Source: Nocardia africana NBRC 100379
GTDB lineage: Bacteria > Actinomycetota > Actinomycetes > Mycobacteriales > Mycobacteriaceae
DNA length: 64,000 bases
Direction: 5' to 3'
Assembly: GCF_001612635.1 (NCBI RefSeq)
Contig: NZ_BDAV01000006.1
Coordinates: forward strand, 496,001 to 560,000
In this document: positions 27,693 to 36,542 of the stretch, piece by piece
Layout of the letters: every line of letters starts with the position of its first letter
Position numbering within the stretch: position 1 is the stretch's first letter
Notes under the pieces: model-generated
The model's database searches: none
The model's input: the letters and a program-made list of their open reading frames with translations, nothing else
What the model was told of the DNA's origin: nothing
Program-made: the position numbers and the translations under genes

Positions 27693-28241
27693 ATGCTCAC
27701 AACTCACACTTCGCTCGACCCGCTCGGCCGCCGTGATCGCGATCGCGAGGGCTCCGCGACGCTGACCATCGAGATCGGCACGGCGACGGGAACGGGCGCT
27801 ACCGAGGTGGCAGCCTTCGACGCGGCCCTGTGCGAACTCGGTGTGGGAGAGGCGAATCTGATCCGATTATCCTCGGTGATCCCGCCCCGGGCGCAGCTGC
27901 GACGGACGGCGCGGGTGCGCCAGCGAATCGGCTGGGGCGATCGTCTCTACTGCGTCTACGCCCTCGGGCACGCGCGGTCCCCCGGTTCCACCGCCGCCGC
28001 CGGGATCGGCTGGACGCTGTGCGCGGACGGCTCCGGCGCGGGCCTGTTCGTCGAACACGCCGCCGAAACGACCGAGCAGGTCGACGATCTCATCCACGCC
28101 AGCCTCGCCGATATGACCGCCGCGCGGCCGGGGCGCTTCGGCCCGGTCCACACCGCCACCGTCGCGGCGCGCGCCGACGGCCGCGACACGTGCGCGCTGG
28201 TGCTGGCCGCGTACCGGGCCAGCGGCTGGGATCGTCCGTGA
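27693..28241 (+). CDS. pdaD: Pyruvoyl-dependent arginine decarboxylase
   Basis: The product is 182 residues, ATG 27693, preceded by GGGAAGGAT at 27676-27684. The diagnostic segment is ELGVGEANLIRLSSVIPP: PvlArgDC proenzymes self-cleave between the two serines and the second becomes the N-terminal pyruvoyl group. IGWGDRLYCVYALGHA and GIGWTLCADGSGAGLFVEHA match the trimer core. It decarboxylates arginine to agmatine. The N-terminus (about 30 residues) is longer and more polar than archaeal forms. Its stop overlaps the next gene by 4 bp, starting a tightly coupled three-gene unit that ends in a diguanylate cyclase. Confidence 0.92.
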   Translation: MLTTHTSLDPLGRRDRDREGSATLTIEIGTATGTGATEVAAFDAALCELGVGEANLIRLSSVIPPRAQLRRTARVRQRIGWGDRLYCVYALGHARSPGSTAAAGIGWTLCADGSGAGLFVEHAAETTEQVDDLIHASLADMTAARPGRFGPVHTATVAARADGRDTCALVLAAYRASGWDRP

Positions 28242-28837
28242 GCGATGCCCTCGGCACCGGGGCGTCGTGGCCGGGCATCGAGATCACCATCGAGGCGGCG
28301 ATCGCGGACGCCGAGATCGACCTCTTCCACGACCTCTACGAGCAGGCCTTCGGACCGCTGCGAACGCGCGCGGTCGCCCGGCAGGTGCTGCATCGCAACG
28401 AGTTCCGCGCGGAGATGACCGACACCCGGGTCGACAAGATCGTGGCCCGCACACCGGGCGGCGAACCGGTCGGGCTCACCACGTTGACGCGACATCTGGA
28501 CACCGTGCCGTGGATCAGTCCGGAGTATTTTGCGACACGGTTTCCGCAACACGCCGAGCGCGATGCGATTTACTATGCAGGTTTCACCCTTGTTACCCCA
28601 ACTGCGCGACACGGGGTGGCTTTTCATGCCATGATCAGTACAGTTGTCCAGATCCTGGCGGCAGATGGTGGGGTCGTCGGCTGGGACATCTGCTCGTACA
28701 ACAATTCTCAATTCTCGTTTGCCGACGCACTGCGCAGTGCGATCGGTGAACAGGCGAACGTAGAAGTCGCGATCGAGGATTCACAAACCTACTACGCGGC
28801 TCGGTTCCCGAACGACGACGCGGAGCAGGGGGGCTGA
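28238..28837 (+). CDS. GNAT-like hypothetical protein
   Basis: The product is 199 residues from GTG 28238, overlapping the upstream stop (GTGA). The pattern of strands and helices (LFHDLYEQAFGPLRTRAVAR, IVARTPGGEPVGLTTLTRHL, AIYYAGFTLVTPTARHGVAF, FHAMISTVVQILAADGG) suggests an N-acetyltransferase-like fold, though no clean acetyl-CoA loop (R/QxxGxG/A) is seen. The second half is less GC-rich than its neighbours. With an agmatine-producing enzyme before it, a polyamine or arginine-derived substrate is possible but unproven. It shares one base with the following diguanylate cyclase start. Confidence 0.7.
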   Translation: MSDALGTGASWPGIEITIEAAIADAEIDLFHDLYEQAFGPLRTRAVARQVLHRNEFRAEMTDTRVDKIVARTPGGEPVGLTTLTRHLDTVPWISPEYFATRFPQHAERDAIYYAGFTLVTPTARHGVAFHAMISTVVQILAADGGVVGWDICSYNNSQFSFADALRSAIGEQANVEVAIEDSQTYYAARFPNDDAEQGG

Positions 28838-30378
28838 TGACATCCGGCACACAGCACCACCACACCGACCGCATCCGGCCGTTACGCACCTGGCCGCCGG
28901 AAAATCTCTGGCGCACAACACTATCGGTCCCCGTCGTGTTGATCGTGGTGCTCCTGGCGATCGCCGAATCACCGGCGCTGTCGCTGACCGCGGTGCTCGG
29001 TGTCGTCGTCGCGACGCTGACCATGATCGGGACGGGAGTGCGCCGGCATCGGCCGCCCGCACCGGCGGCCTGGTATCTGCTCGCCCTCTCCGGCGTCTTG
29101 TTCGCCGCCGGAACAGTGCTGCGCGATTTCACCGGCAGCGGCTTCCCGCCGTACGACGATCTGGCGACGCTGGCCGGCTACGGCGGCGTCGGCGTCGCCG
29201 CCTTCCTCTGGTTGTGGCCGCGGCGCGCCAGCTGTCAGCGCGACCTGGTGCTGGATTCCGGCTTGATCGCGCTCGGCGCCCTGCTCGCCTCGTGGACCTT
29301 CCTCATCTCCCCGGTGCTGCACAACACCCGGCAGTGGGACGCCTCGGCTTTGATCATGCCGATCTATCCGGTGATCGACGCCTTGCTGCTGACGCTGGTC
29401 ACCCACTCCGTGGTCACGTCGTCGCGCTCGGAGACCTCGTTGCGGCTGGTACACGTCGGCCTGCTGGCGATCCTTTTGGCCGACCTCGGCTACAACCTGC
29501 AGTCCGCCGGCTCCGTGCATCTCGACGCACGTGTCCTGTTGACGCCGCTGCTCGTCGCCTACGCGATGGTCGGGCTGGCGGCGCTGCATCCGACCATGGT
29601 CACCCTCGGCGGCGCCCGGCGGGTGCATCCGCACCAGTCCCGGCAGCGCGCCAGCGTGATCGCGGTGACGCTGGTGGTCGCCTCGCTGGTGCCGACCGTC
29701 GGCGCGCGGGTCGGCACGGTGGACCGGGTGGTGGTGTCCGCCTTGCTCGCCACGCTGCTGGTGGGGGTCCTGGTGCGCAGCGAGCGCGCGATCGTGCGCA
29801 GTGCGCGCAGCGAACGCCGGGCCCAATACCAGGCCGACCACGATATGCTCACCGGCCTGCTCAACCGGTCGGCGTTGCTGCGCGCCCCGGCGCGCAATCG
29901 CGAACTGTGGGCCGGTCGCCCGATCTGCCTGCTGTTTCTCGATCTGGACGGCTTCAAAACCATCAACGACAGCTACGGCCACGCGGTCGGCGACGAACTG
30001 ATCGCCAATGCCGCCGCCCGCATCCGCCGCGTCATTCACCGCGACGACGTCGCGGCCCGCTACGGCGGCGACGAATTCGTGGTGCTGGCCGGGGCCAACC
30101 GCGCCGAGGCGGCGGTGCTGGCCGAGAAACTGCTGGCCGCCTTCGGCAAACCCTTCGAACTGTCGGTCACCGAGGTGACCATCGGCGCGAGCATCGGCAT
30201 CGCCTGCAGCGGTCCGCGCAGCACCGATGCCACCATCTACGACCTACTGCGCGAAGCGGATTCGGCCATGTACCACGCCAAGGACTATTCGCTCGGCTGC
30301 GCCTTCCACGACGACCTGCGTCACCTCCCCCAGGCCGAGAGCCGGCGGCGAGTGCGCCGGCACGAACCGGCCGTGTGA
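28837..30378 (+). CDS. Membrane-bound diguanylate cyclase (GGDEF)
   Basis: The product is 513 residues. About eight or nine hydrophobic helices fill the first 310 residues. A C-terminal GGDEF domain follows: DHDMLTGLLNRSALL, FLDLDGFKTINDSYGHAVGDEL and the active site YGGDEFVVLAG. Residues match a catalytically competent cyclase making c-di-GMP from two GTP. The inhibitory I-site RxxD five residues before GGDEF is absent (HRDD), so strong product inhibition is not expected. No EAL domain is fused. It is the last gene of the decarboxylase-GNAT-cyclase unit and probably senses a membrane or periplasmic cue. Confidence 0.92.
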   Translation: MTSGTQHHHTDRIRPLRTWPPENLWRTTLSVPVVLIVVLLAIAESPALSLTAVLGVVVATLTMIGTGVRRHRPPAPAAWYLLALSGVLFAAGTVLRDFTGSGFPPYDDLATLAGYGGVGVAAFLWLWPRRASCQRDLVLDSGLIALGALLASWTFLISPVLHNTRQWDASALIMPIYPVIDALLLTLVTHSVVTSSRSETSLRLVHVGLLAILLADLGYNLQSAGSVHLDARVLLTPLLVAYAMVGLAALHPTMVTLGGARRVHPHQSRQRASVIAVTLVVASLVPTVGARVGTVDRVVVSALLATLLVGVLVRSERAIVRSARSERRAQYQADHDMLTGLLNRSALLRAPARNRELWAGRPICLLFLDLDGFKTINDSYGHAVGDELIANAAARIRRVIHRDDVAARYGGDEFVVLAGANRAEAAVLAEKLLAAFGKPFELSVTEVTIGASIGIACSGPRSTDATIYDLLREADSAMYHAKDYSLGCAFHDDLRHLPQAESRRRVRRHEPAV

Positions 30379-30385
30379 GGAGGCG

Positions 30386-31276
30386 TCACATCGCGGGCAG
30401 CCGGTCGCTGCCCGCGCTCTCGGATGCGAGCGCGAAACGTTCGGCGAATTCCGACATCTGATCATGCTGCCGGGCGGGTTCGGCTCCGGCGAATCCGACG
30501 ACGAGGCGATGCACCCCGTGTTCGGCGAGTTGTCCGGCACGGTCGACGGAGATATCGGCCGACCCCCATCGCGTGTATTCGAGAGGCGCGCGGTCGCGGC
30601 CCGCCTCGACGGCGGCGTCGCGGGCCAGCGCGAACTGCCGGTCGCGCTCGGCTTCGGTCAGCATGCCGCCCGCGAAGTAGCCGTCGCCGCGCCGCCCGGC
30701 ACGACGGGCGGCCGCCGCGCTGGAACCTCCGACGTGGATCGGAAGTTCGCTCACACCGTGCGGTTTGGGGTAGCTGCACAGATCGTCGAAAGCGAAGAAC
30801 TCACCACGGTGGCTGACACCCTCCGCGCCGCCCGACCACAGCAACCGCAGCACGTCGATCGCCTCGTCGGCGCGGCGGCCGCGGGTGCCGTAGTCGACCC
30901 CGAGCGCCCGCGCCTCCCCCGGCAGACTGCCGAGGCCGACGGTGAGCAGCCGCATCCGGCCGCCGGACAGCACATCGATCGTCGCCAGCCGCTTGGCCAG
31001 CACGACCGGATGACGGTAGGGCAGTAACAGCACACCCGTACCGAGCAGAATGCGCCGGGTGACGGCCGCGACGAAACTCAGGCAATCGAGCGGATCGAAA
31101 TACGGCAGGGTGGGCGGCAATTCGCCCGCGCCGTAGTCCGCTCCCGGATACAACGCGATGTGATCCTGTACGTACAGCCCCTCGAATCCACAGTCCTCGG
31201 CATGCCGGGCGAAGGCAACGAGCCGATCGGGATCGGTGCCGTTGAATGCCGTGCTGTAGCTGACCGCGAAACGCAT
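30386..31276 (-). CDS. LLM-class F420-dependent oxidoreductase
   Basis: The product is 296 residues from ATG 31276, with GGAGGG 7-12 bp upstream; an in-frame start at 31309 would overlap the MerR gene. It is a luciferase-like TIM barrel: FAVSYSTAFNGTDPDRLVAFARHAEDCGFEGLYVQDH (in segments), VAAVTRRILLGTGVLLLPYRHPVVLAKRLATIDVLSGGR and LPIHVGGSSAAAARRAGRRGDGY are the F420-type signature stretches. It probably oxidises or reduces an unidentified substrate with F420. It is co-transcribed with, and 16 bp behind, a MerR regulator. A 9-bp hairpin (30393-30415) at its 3' end may terminate the convergent cyclase mRNA. Confidence 0.9.
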   Translation of the reverse strand: MRFAVSYSTAFNGTDPDRLVAFARHAEDCGFEGLYVQDHIALYPGADYGAGELPPTLPYFDPLDCLSFVAAVTRRILLGTGVLLLPYRHPVVLAKRLATIDVLSGGRMRLLTVGLGSLPGEARALGVDYGTRGRRADEAIDVLRLLWSGGAEGVSHRGEFFAFDDLCSYPKPHGVSELPIHVGGSSAAAARRAGRRGDGYFAGGMLTEAERDRQFALARDAAVEAGRDRAPLEYTRWGSADISVDRAGQLAEHGVHRLVVGFAGAEPARQHDQMSEFAERFALASESAGSDRLPAM

Positions 31277-31292
31277 CCGGAAACCCTCCGAG

Positions 31293-31670
31293 TTAGCAGG
31301 TGAACGCACACTTCGGCGGCGGTCCGGTGACAGCGTCGATCCGGTCCGTCAGATGCCGGCGTGCGGCGCCGAGTCGCGCGATCGCGTCGTCGATCTCGGC
31401 CAATTTGCGACGCAGTGACTCGACCGATTCCGGGCATTCGTCACCCGACCCGTTGCCACCCCGCAGACAGGTGACGAACGGTTGTGTGTCGGCCAGATCG
31501 AATCCCAGCTCCAGCAGATCCCGGATCTTGCGTACGACGTCCACCTCGTGTTCGTCGTAGACGCGGTAGCCGTTCGCCGACCGCCGGGAACGGACCAGCC
31601 CCTGCTGCTCGTAGTACCGCAGCATCCGGGCGCTCGTTCCCACTCGCTCGGCCAGTTCTCCGATCAGCAT
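31293..31670 (-). CDS. MerR-family transcriptional regulator
   Basis: The product is 125 residues. The N-terminal winged helix is MLIGELAERVGTSARMLRYYEQQGLVRSRRSANGYRVYDE. A coiled-coil helix (SVESLRRKLAEIDDAIARLGAARRHL) and a short Cys-containing tail (KCAFTC) follow; further cysteines are at CLRGG and DECPES. The cysteines hint at metal or redox sensing, but the pattern does not match a named MerR subgroup. Upstream on the minus strand is TTGACA within a GTTG-10-CAAC dyad (about 31707-31724), a fitting place for autoregulation. The downstream F420 oxidoreductase is the likely target. Confidence 0.9.
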   Translation of the reverse strand: MLIGELAERVGTSARMLRYYEQQGLVRSRRSANGYRVYDEHEVDVVRKIRDLLELGFDLADTQPFVTCLRGGNGSGDECPESVESLRRKLAEIDDAIARLGAARRHLTDRIDAVTGPPPKCAFTC

Positions 31671-31789
31671 GAATTCCCTCTCGCCACTGCAGCCGCCACG
31701 CTAAACGTTGTCATCGGTGTCAACGCAAGGCCGCGGCCGGGTATTCGGAGGGAGCCGTGTATGCGAGTGAATCGCGGCGTGCGGCCCGG

Positions 31790-32560
31790 CTAGCCGGACA
31801 GCTCGTCGAGCAGGCGCCGGGCCTGTTCGAGCTCGGCCTGGAGTTGTTCGACCTTGGCGCGCTGGGAGTTTCGAACCGCGTCGAGGACGGAGTCCACCAC
31901 CTCGGCGACCTCGGGGTGCAGCAGATTCGCCGCTTGGGCCACCGCGGCACCGGCCACGGACAGCCCCTTGATGGTGCGCTTCTTGCCGTGCACCACATCG
32001 ACGGTCCATTCACCGTCGGCGGTGCCGGACAGGGTGACCGTCACCTCGGGAGCCTTGGTCTTGCGGGCGGCGGCGGCCGGCTTCTCGCGCGGCGTGCGGG
32101 CGGGCGTGGCGGCGGGTTTGGCGGCCGGTTTCGGCTCCGAAGCAGGTTGCGGCGCGGGCGCTTTCGACGCCGCGGCGGGCACCGCTGCCGGAGTGGGCGG
32201 CGCGGAGGGCGCGGTCACAGACGACGACATGCTCACTGCGGTGTCCTTCCTCGTTGCCGGCGGCGTGGCGCCGGTGGTCTCGGATGTGGTGGTGCGCTTG
32301 TCCTTGCGGGCGGGTTTGGCCAATGTCACCTCGGTCGGCGAGAACGACATGACGTCCTTCGATCCGGTCGGGCGGATCTGCAGGAAATCGCCGTCGGCCG
32401 GATCGCCGAGTGCGATCACCTTGCCCGAACGCCCCTCGGATACTCCCACTGCCGCCGGAGTGAACCACACCATGGGTGGCCGGCCGTCGGCGAGCTCGGC
32501 CGCTATCTGTCGAATCTCGGTGTCGGACAACGGTTGCGGTTTCGTTCGTGGGGACGACAT
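31790..32560 (-). CDS. Lys/Ala/Pro-rich hypothetical protein with coiled-coil end
   Basis: The product is 256 residues from ATG 32560 (MSSPRTKPQPLSDTEIRQIA); the frame is open further upstream but non-conserved. An N-terminal domain of about 80 residues (ELADGRPPMVWFTPAAVGVSEGRSGKVIALG, in part) is followed by a basic Lys/Ala/Pro-rich segment at about 115-175. A second small domain follows (VTVTLSGTADGEWTVDVVHGKKR). The C-terminal helix is probably coiled (RAKVEQLQAELEQARRLLDEL). I do not recognise a family with certainty. The basic middle resembles histone-like tails of mycobacterial nucleoid proteins, so DNA binding is conceivable. Confidence 0.72.
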   Translation of the reverse strand: MSSPRTKPQPLSDTEIRQIAAELADGRPPMVWFTPAAVGVSEGRSGKVIALGDPADGDFLQIRPTGSKDVMSFSPTEVTLAKPARKDKRTTTSETTGATPPATRKDTAVSMSSSVTAPSAPPTPAAVPAAASKAPAPQPASEPKPAAKPAATPARTPREKPAAAARKTKAPEVTVTLSGTADGEWTVDVVHGKKRTIKGLSVAGAAVAQAANLLHPEVAEVVDSVLDAVRNSQRAKVEQLQAELEQARRLLDELSG

Positions 32561-32966
32561 GGTGTACTCCGGGCGGGCTCGTAGACATCTGCGTGCCAAG
32601 AGCATGCCCCATGGCACCGACAAGTCCACATCGTGCACGGCGCCGAGGTTCCGGCGAACCCATCGGCAACAGCACAGCGAACCGGCCGATCCGCGGGCGG
32701 CGAACTCGGCCGCGCGCACCACGCGGCATGCGGAATCATCGATGGCCGCCGGTTGGTCCTCGGACGAGACCACTGCAATGTTTCGGCGAACAGCTCGGAC
32801 GGGCCCTTCTCCAGCGCACCCGGGCGGGCGCGGGCGACGAGGGCGCCGCAGTGTGTGCCGAGGCGCCGGTCCGGGGCCGGCATCGGCGCGCGCTCTGGCT
32901 CCCGGCGACCACGAACCGGTAGCGTGCGCTGTTCATGAGGAGTTCGGTGGTCGTCGAGGTCTGCCG
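32561..32966. other. Divergent intergenic region, no gene supported
   Basis: About 406 bp lie between two divergent genes. Open frames exist on both strands but have no start/RBS support and give Arg-rich translations. It presumably holds both promoters; no dyad stood out. Confidence 0.5.
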
Positions 32967-33752
32967 ATGAGTTCGCGATACCTGCCCGGCCTGAGTGACG
33001 AGCGCCGCGCGGTGATCGAATTCTGCGGGGAGCTGAACGAGGAGCAGTGGGCCGCGCCCAGCGCGGCCGCCGGATGGTCGGTGGCCGAGGTCGTCATCCA
33101 CATGACGACCGGCGTGCGCGCCCTGCTCACCCCCAGTGCCGCCGCCATCGTGGCCACCCGCGACCTGGAGCGCCTCAACGAACAGCTGGTGGACGAAAAA
33201 CGTTCGCACACAACGCGTCACGTCCTACCGGAATTCGACACCTGGTCGCGGCGCGGGGTGCGGGCGCTGTCGGTGTTCACCGCGGCGGGGATCCGGCGCA
33301 TGCAGCTCCCGATCGGTGAGCTGGGCTGGTACCGGCTGGATCTGATTCCGGCGATGCTCCTCTTCGACTGGCACACGCATCTGCGCCACGACATCGCGCC
33401 CGCGCTCGACCTCCCCCCGCCACCCACCGACGCGCTGCGCATGAACGCCATCCTGACCTGGCTCACCGTACTGCTGGAACGCTCTCATCGCGAGGCGCTG
33501 AGCTGGCTCGATGCCCCGGTGGCGCTGACCTTCACCGGGCCCGGCGGCGGTACCTGGCGGATCGAGCCGCGGGGAGGGCGACTGCGGGTGCGCCCCGGCC
33601 AGGCCGCCGGGGCCGCCGCCCATATCGCCGCGCTGGCGCTGGAGTTTCCGCAGTGGGGCACCCGGCGGTTGCCGTGGCGGGCGGGCGCGGTCGCGATCAC
33701 CGGGGACGCCGAGCTGGGGGCGCGCGTCCTCGACTCGATCAATCTGGTCTGA
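32967..33752 (+). CDS. Mycothiol-dependent maleylpyruvate isomerase-type (DinB-like) protein
   Basis: The product is 261 residues, ATG 32967. The N-terminal helical bundle matches the MDMPI_N/DinB-like fold: ERRAVIEFCGELNEEQWAAPSAAAGWSVAEVVIHMTTGVRALL. H-x-x-x-D-x-H-x-H (LLFDWHTHLRHD) supplies metal-ligand-type residues. The C-terminal part (VALTFTGPGGGTWRIEPRGG) resembles the SCP2-like sterol-carrier segment found in these proteins. Family members use mycothiol in isomerisation or transferase reactions; most, like this one, have no known substrate. It is not obviously in an operon. Confidence 0.85.
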   Translation: MSSRYLPGLSDERRAVIEFCGELNEEQWAAPSAAAGWSVAEVVIHMTTGVRALLTPSAAAIVATRDLERLNEQLVDEKRSHTTRHVLPEFDTWSRRGVRALSVFTAAGIRRMQLPIGELGWYRLDLIPAMLLFDWHTHLRHDIAPALDLPPPPTDALRMNAILTWLTVLLERSHREALSWLDAPVALTFTGPGGGTWRIEPRGGRLRVRPGQAAGAAAHIAALALEFPQWGTRRLPWRAGAVAITGDAELGARVLDSINLV

Positions 33753-33870
33753 GCTGCCGACGCGTGGCCGCGGACCGGGCACGCGTGGGCGTACAGTTGG
33801 GCTTCGACAAGATCGGCTCCGAGCCTTCCGGTCCGGCGAGCCGATTCTCGATCGGCAAGAGGGGATTCGA

Positions 33871-34674
33871 GTGGACAGGCCAGCATGGGCTCCCGAGGGC
33901 GTGGATATGCAACGGCCCAGCCCGGCCCGGATGTACGACGCGCTCCTGGGCGGCTCCCACAACTTCGAAGTGGATCGGCAGGCCGCGGCGGAGGGGCGCA
34001 AACTGGTGCCGGATCTGCCGCGGCTGGCATTGAGCAACCGTGCTTTCCTGCGCCGAGCGGTCCGGTTCATGATCGACTCCGGGATCCGGCAGTTCCTGGA
34101 CATCGGATCGGGTATTCCCACTGCCGGGAACGTGCATGAGGTCGCGCACGACATCGATCCCACGATCCGGGTGCTCTACGCCGACATCGACCCGGTCGCG
34201 GTCACCCATGCGGCCACCATCCTGCACGGCAACGACCGTGCCGACGCCATCGAGGCCGATCTGCGCAAGCCGGAGGAACTGCTCGCCCGCGCCCGCGCGA
34301 CCGGCCTGATCGACTTCGATCGTCCCGTCGGACTGCTGCTGGTCGCCGTGCTGCACCTGCTGCAGGACGAGGAACGTCCGCGCGAGCAGGTCGCCGCGCT
34401 GCGGGACGCCGTGGTGCCGGGAAGTTATATCGCGATCTCCCATTTGTCCTCGGCACACCGGCCCGAGGCGGCTGCTCGCATCCACGAGGAATCGACCAGC
34501 GGCGTCGGCATCCGTTTTCGCGACCGCGCCGCCATCGTCGACATGTTCACCGGCTGGGAACCGGTCGAACCGGGGGTTGTCGAACTACCCCTGTGGCGCC
34601 CGGAATCCGAGCGTGACCTGCACGAAACACCGGGCCGCTCCCTCGGTCTGGCCGGCGTGGGGCGCAAGGCGTGA
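33871..34674 (+). CDS. SAM-dependent methyltransferase, PF04672 type
   Basis: The product is 267 residues from GTG 33871. The opening P-S-P-A-R-M-Y-D-A-L-L-G-G-S-H-N-F-E-V-D motif is characteristic of this large actinobacterial family. FLDIGSGIPTAGNVHEVAHD is the SAM-binding loop, and VLYADIDPVAVTHA gives the acidic ribose contact. The fold continues with VGLLLVAVLHLLQDEERP. Numbers of this family are high in Streptomyces and Nocardia; substrates are unknown. It overlaps no neighbour; the next gene, a GGDEF protein, starts 31 bp later and may be co-transcribed. Confidence 0.92.
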   Translation: MDRPAWAPEGVDMQRPSPARMYDALLGGSHNFEVDRQAAAEGRKLVPDLPRLALSNRAFLRRAVRFMIDSGIRQFLDIGSGIPTAGNVHEVAHDIDPTIRVLYADIDPVAVTHAATILHGNDRADAIEADLRKPEELLARARATGLIDFDRPVGLLLVAVLHLLQDEERPREQVAALRDAVVPGSYIAISHLSSAHRPEAAARIHEESTSGVGIRFRDRAAIVDMFTGWEPVEPGVVELPLWRPESERDLHETPGRSLGLAGVGRKA

Positions 34675-34705
34675 CGGGGTCCACGGGATAGGCAGGGGTC
34701 GCAGG

Positions 34706-36001
34706 GTGGGTTCGCAGGAGTTGGCGGCGCGGTGGGCCGACGCACTCGACGGCGTGGTCGCGCCGACGCTGACGCGAACCGAGATCGAAACCCTGCTCAC
34801 CGGCCTGTGTGAGGAACTGCTGGGCACACTGCGCGGCACCGTCGGCATCGAGGCGGCCCGGCTCGCCGCCTCCTCGCTGGTCGCCGCGAATTATCGCGAC
34901 GATGCGGCGGTGAGCCGATCGGTCGCGGTGATCTGCCGCGATATGGTCGCCGAGATCTGCCCGGACCCCGCAGACCCCGGCTATGAGACCGTGCGCGACC
35001 GCGCCGTCACCGTGGCCGGGGAGTTCGCCGCCGGCTTCACAGCGGCACTGCGCGGCGCCGCGCTGGCCGAACAGGAGACCACGCTCAGCGCGGCCTTGGC
35101 CGCGGTCCGCGAGGAACAGGCGCGGCGGCAACTGTCGGAGGCCCGGTTCGGTGCCATCTTCGCCGGCGCCTCGGTGGGCATCGGCACCATCGACGCCGCG
35201 ACCGGCAGGGTCCGCGACGTGAACGCCGCGTTCGCCGAGATGCTCGGTGTGCCGATCGACCTGATCATCGGCCGGTCGGTGGCGGCGGTGCTGGGCGAGG
35301 AGAACATCGGTGAGGCCTACACCCAGTTCCAGCAGTTGCTGAGCGGCGCCTCGGACCGGTTCCGGATGGAGACCTCGCTCACCCGGGCCGACGGTCACCA
35401 TTCCGATATCGACCTGTCCATGTCGGTGGTGCGGGACGCGCGCGGCAACGTGCGATTCCTGATCGGGGTGGCCGTCGACATCACGGAGCGCAAGGCGCTG
35501 GCCGACCGGCTCTGGCACGAAGCCCATCACGACGATCTGACCGGGCTCGCCAATCGGCTGCTGTTCTTCGACCGGCTGGCGCAGGCCGAGCCGCCGATCG
35601 GACTGTGCTACCTCGACCTGGACGGGTTCAAGGAGATCAACGACGATTACGGGCACACCGTCGGTGATCGCGTGTTGCGCACGGTCGCCGAACGCCTGGG
35701 GGCGGCAGCAGAGCCGGATGGGCTGGCCGCGCGCATCGGGGGCGACGAGTTCATCGTCCTGATCGAGCGGTGTGCGGGCGAGGCACAACTGGTCGACATG
35801 TCGTCGCGGGTGCTGGCCGCACTCGGCGAACCGGTCGTGGTGGCCGGTGGCTCGATCACGGTGGGCGCGTCGATCGGAACCGCGCTGGTCACCCGGCAGC
35901 CCGAGGCGGTCGACGATCTCATGCACGCCGTCGATACCGCGATGTACCGCAACAAGACCGCGCGGCAACGGCCCGGCAGCCGGTCACGCCTGCCTCAGTG
36001 A
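34706..36001 (+). CDS. PAS-GGDEF sensor diguanylate cyclase
   Basis: The product is 431 residues from GTG 34706; an in-frame ATG at 34577 would overlap the methyltransferase. The N-terminal about 130 residues are a soluble helical domain. A PAS domain follows (ARFGAIFAGASVGIGTIDAATGRVRDVNAAFAEMLG, in part) ending in the PAC motif FLIGVAVDITERKALADRL. The GGDEF domain has DDLTGLANRLLFFDRL, YLDLDGFKEINDDYGHTVGDRVL and IGGDEFIVLIER. No RxxD I-site precedes it. It is cytosolic, predicted to make c-di-GMP in response to a PAS ligand, and is the second cyclase in 6 kb. Its 3' end overlaps the convergent MerR gene by 7 bp. Confidence 0.92.
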   Translation: MGSQELAARWADALDGVVAPTLTRTEIETLLTGLCEELLGTLRGTVGIEAARLAASSLVAANYRDDAAVSRSVAVICRDMVAEICPDPADPGYETVRDRAVTVAGEFAAGFTAALRGAALAEQETTLSAALAAVREEQARRQLSEARFGAIFAGASVGIGTIDAATGRVRDVNAAFAEMLGVPIDLIIGRSVAAVLGEENIGEAYTQFQQLLSGASDRFRMETSLTRADGHHSDIDLSMSVVRDARGNVRFLIGVAVDITERKALADRLWHEAHHDDLTGLANRLLFFDRLAQAEPPIGLCYLDLDGFKEINDDYGHTVGDRVLRTVAERLGAAAEPDGLAARIGGDEFIVLIERCAGEAQLVDMSSRVLAALGEPVVVAGGSITVGASIGTALVTRQPEAVDDLMHAVDTAMYRNKTARQRPGSRSRLPQ

Positions 36002-36435
36002 GCCGGCAGCGGTGAGTGGGCTCGATCCGCGAATTCGTGGAGGTCGCGTTCGTCGCCGTACTCGGCCAGGAAACCGGAGCAGTCGGGACATTCGGCGAGG
36101 ATCGGATGCCGGCAGTCGAGAATGTGGGCGAGGAAACGATCGGTGGCCTCGAACAGGTCGATGCGGCGCCGCAGCTGTGCCCGCTCGTCGGCGATCAGGG
36201 CCAGCCGTTCGTCACGTCCGGCGATGCCGAGTTCCCGGATCCTGCGCAGCGACAACCCGGTGCGCTGCAGAGTGCGGATCAGCCGTGCGCGGTCGAGGGT
36301 CTGTTCGTCGTAGGCGCGATGCCCGGAGGGACTGCGGGCCGGATGCAGCAGCCCGACCGATTCCCAGTGGCGCAGCACATGCGCCTCGACCCCGACCACC
36401 ACGGCGGCGTCGCCGATCCTCAGTCCGTCGTCCAT
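35995..36435 (-). CDS. MerR-family regulator with Cys/His tail
   Basis: The product is 146 residues from ATG 36435; the frame extends upstream without protein character. The DNA-binding domain is LRIGDAAVVVGVEAHVLRHWESVGLLHPARSPSGHRAYDEQ, with the W-E-S-x-G-L-L turn of the family. The effector region is short and ends with LDCRHPILAECPDCSGFLAEYGD, where three cysteines and a histidine could bind metal. It diverges from a metallo-beta-lactamase-fold hydrolase across 107 bp, with an ACCTCGAG half-palindrome in between, so the two are probably linked in regulation. Confidence 0.9.
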   Translation of the reverse strand: MDDGLRIGDAAVVVGVEAHVLRHWESVGLLHPARSPSGHRAYDEQTLDRARLIRTLQRTGLSLRRIRELGIAGRDERLALIADERAQLRRRIDLFEATDRFLAHILDCRHPILAECPDCSGFLAEYGDERDLHEFADRAHSPLPAH

Positions 36436-36542
36436 CGCCGGCCTCAACCCCTTTACTTCATGTCGACCTCGAGTTTTATCGTGCCACGAAACGTGGCGAC
36501 GATCCCGTCGTTCGCGGCCCCTCCACAGAACGGACGATTGAC

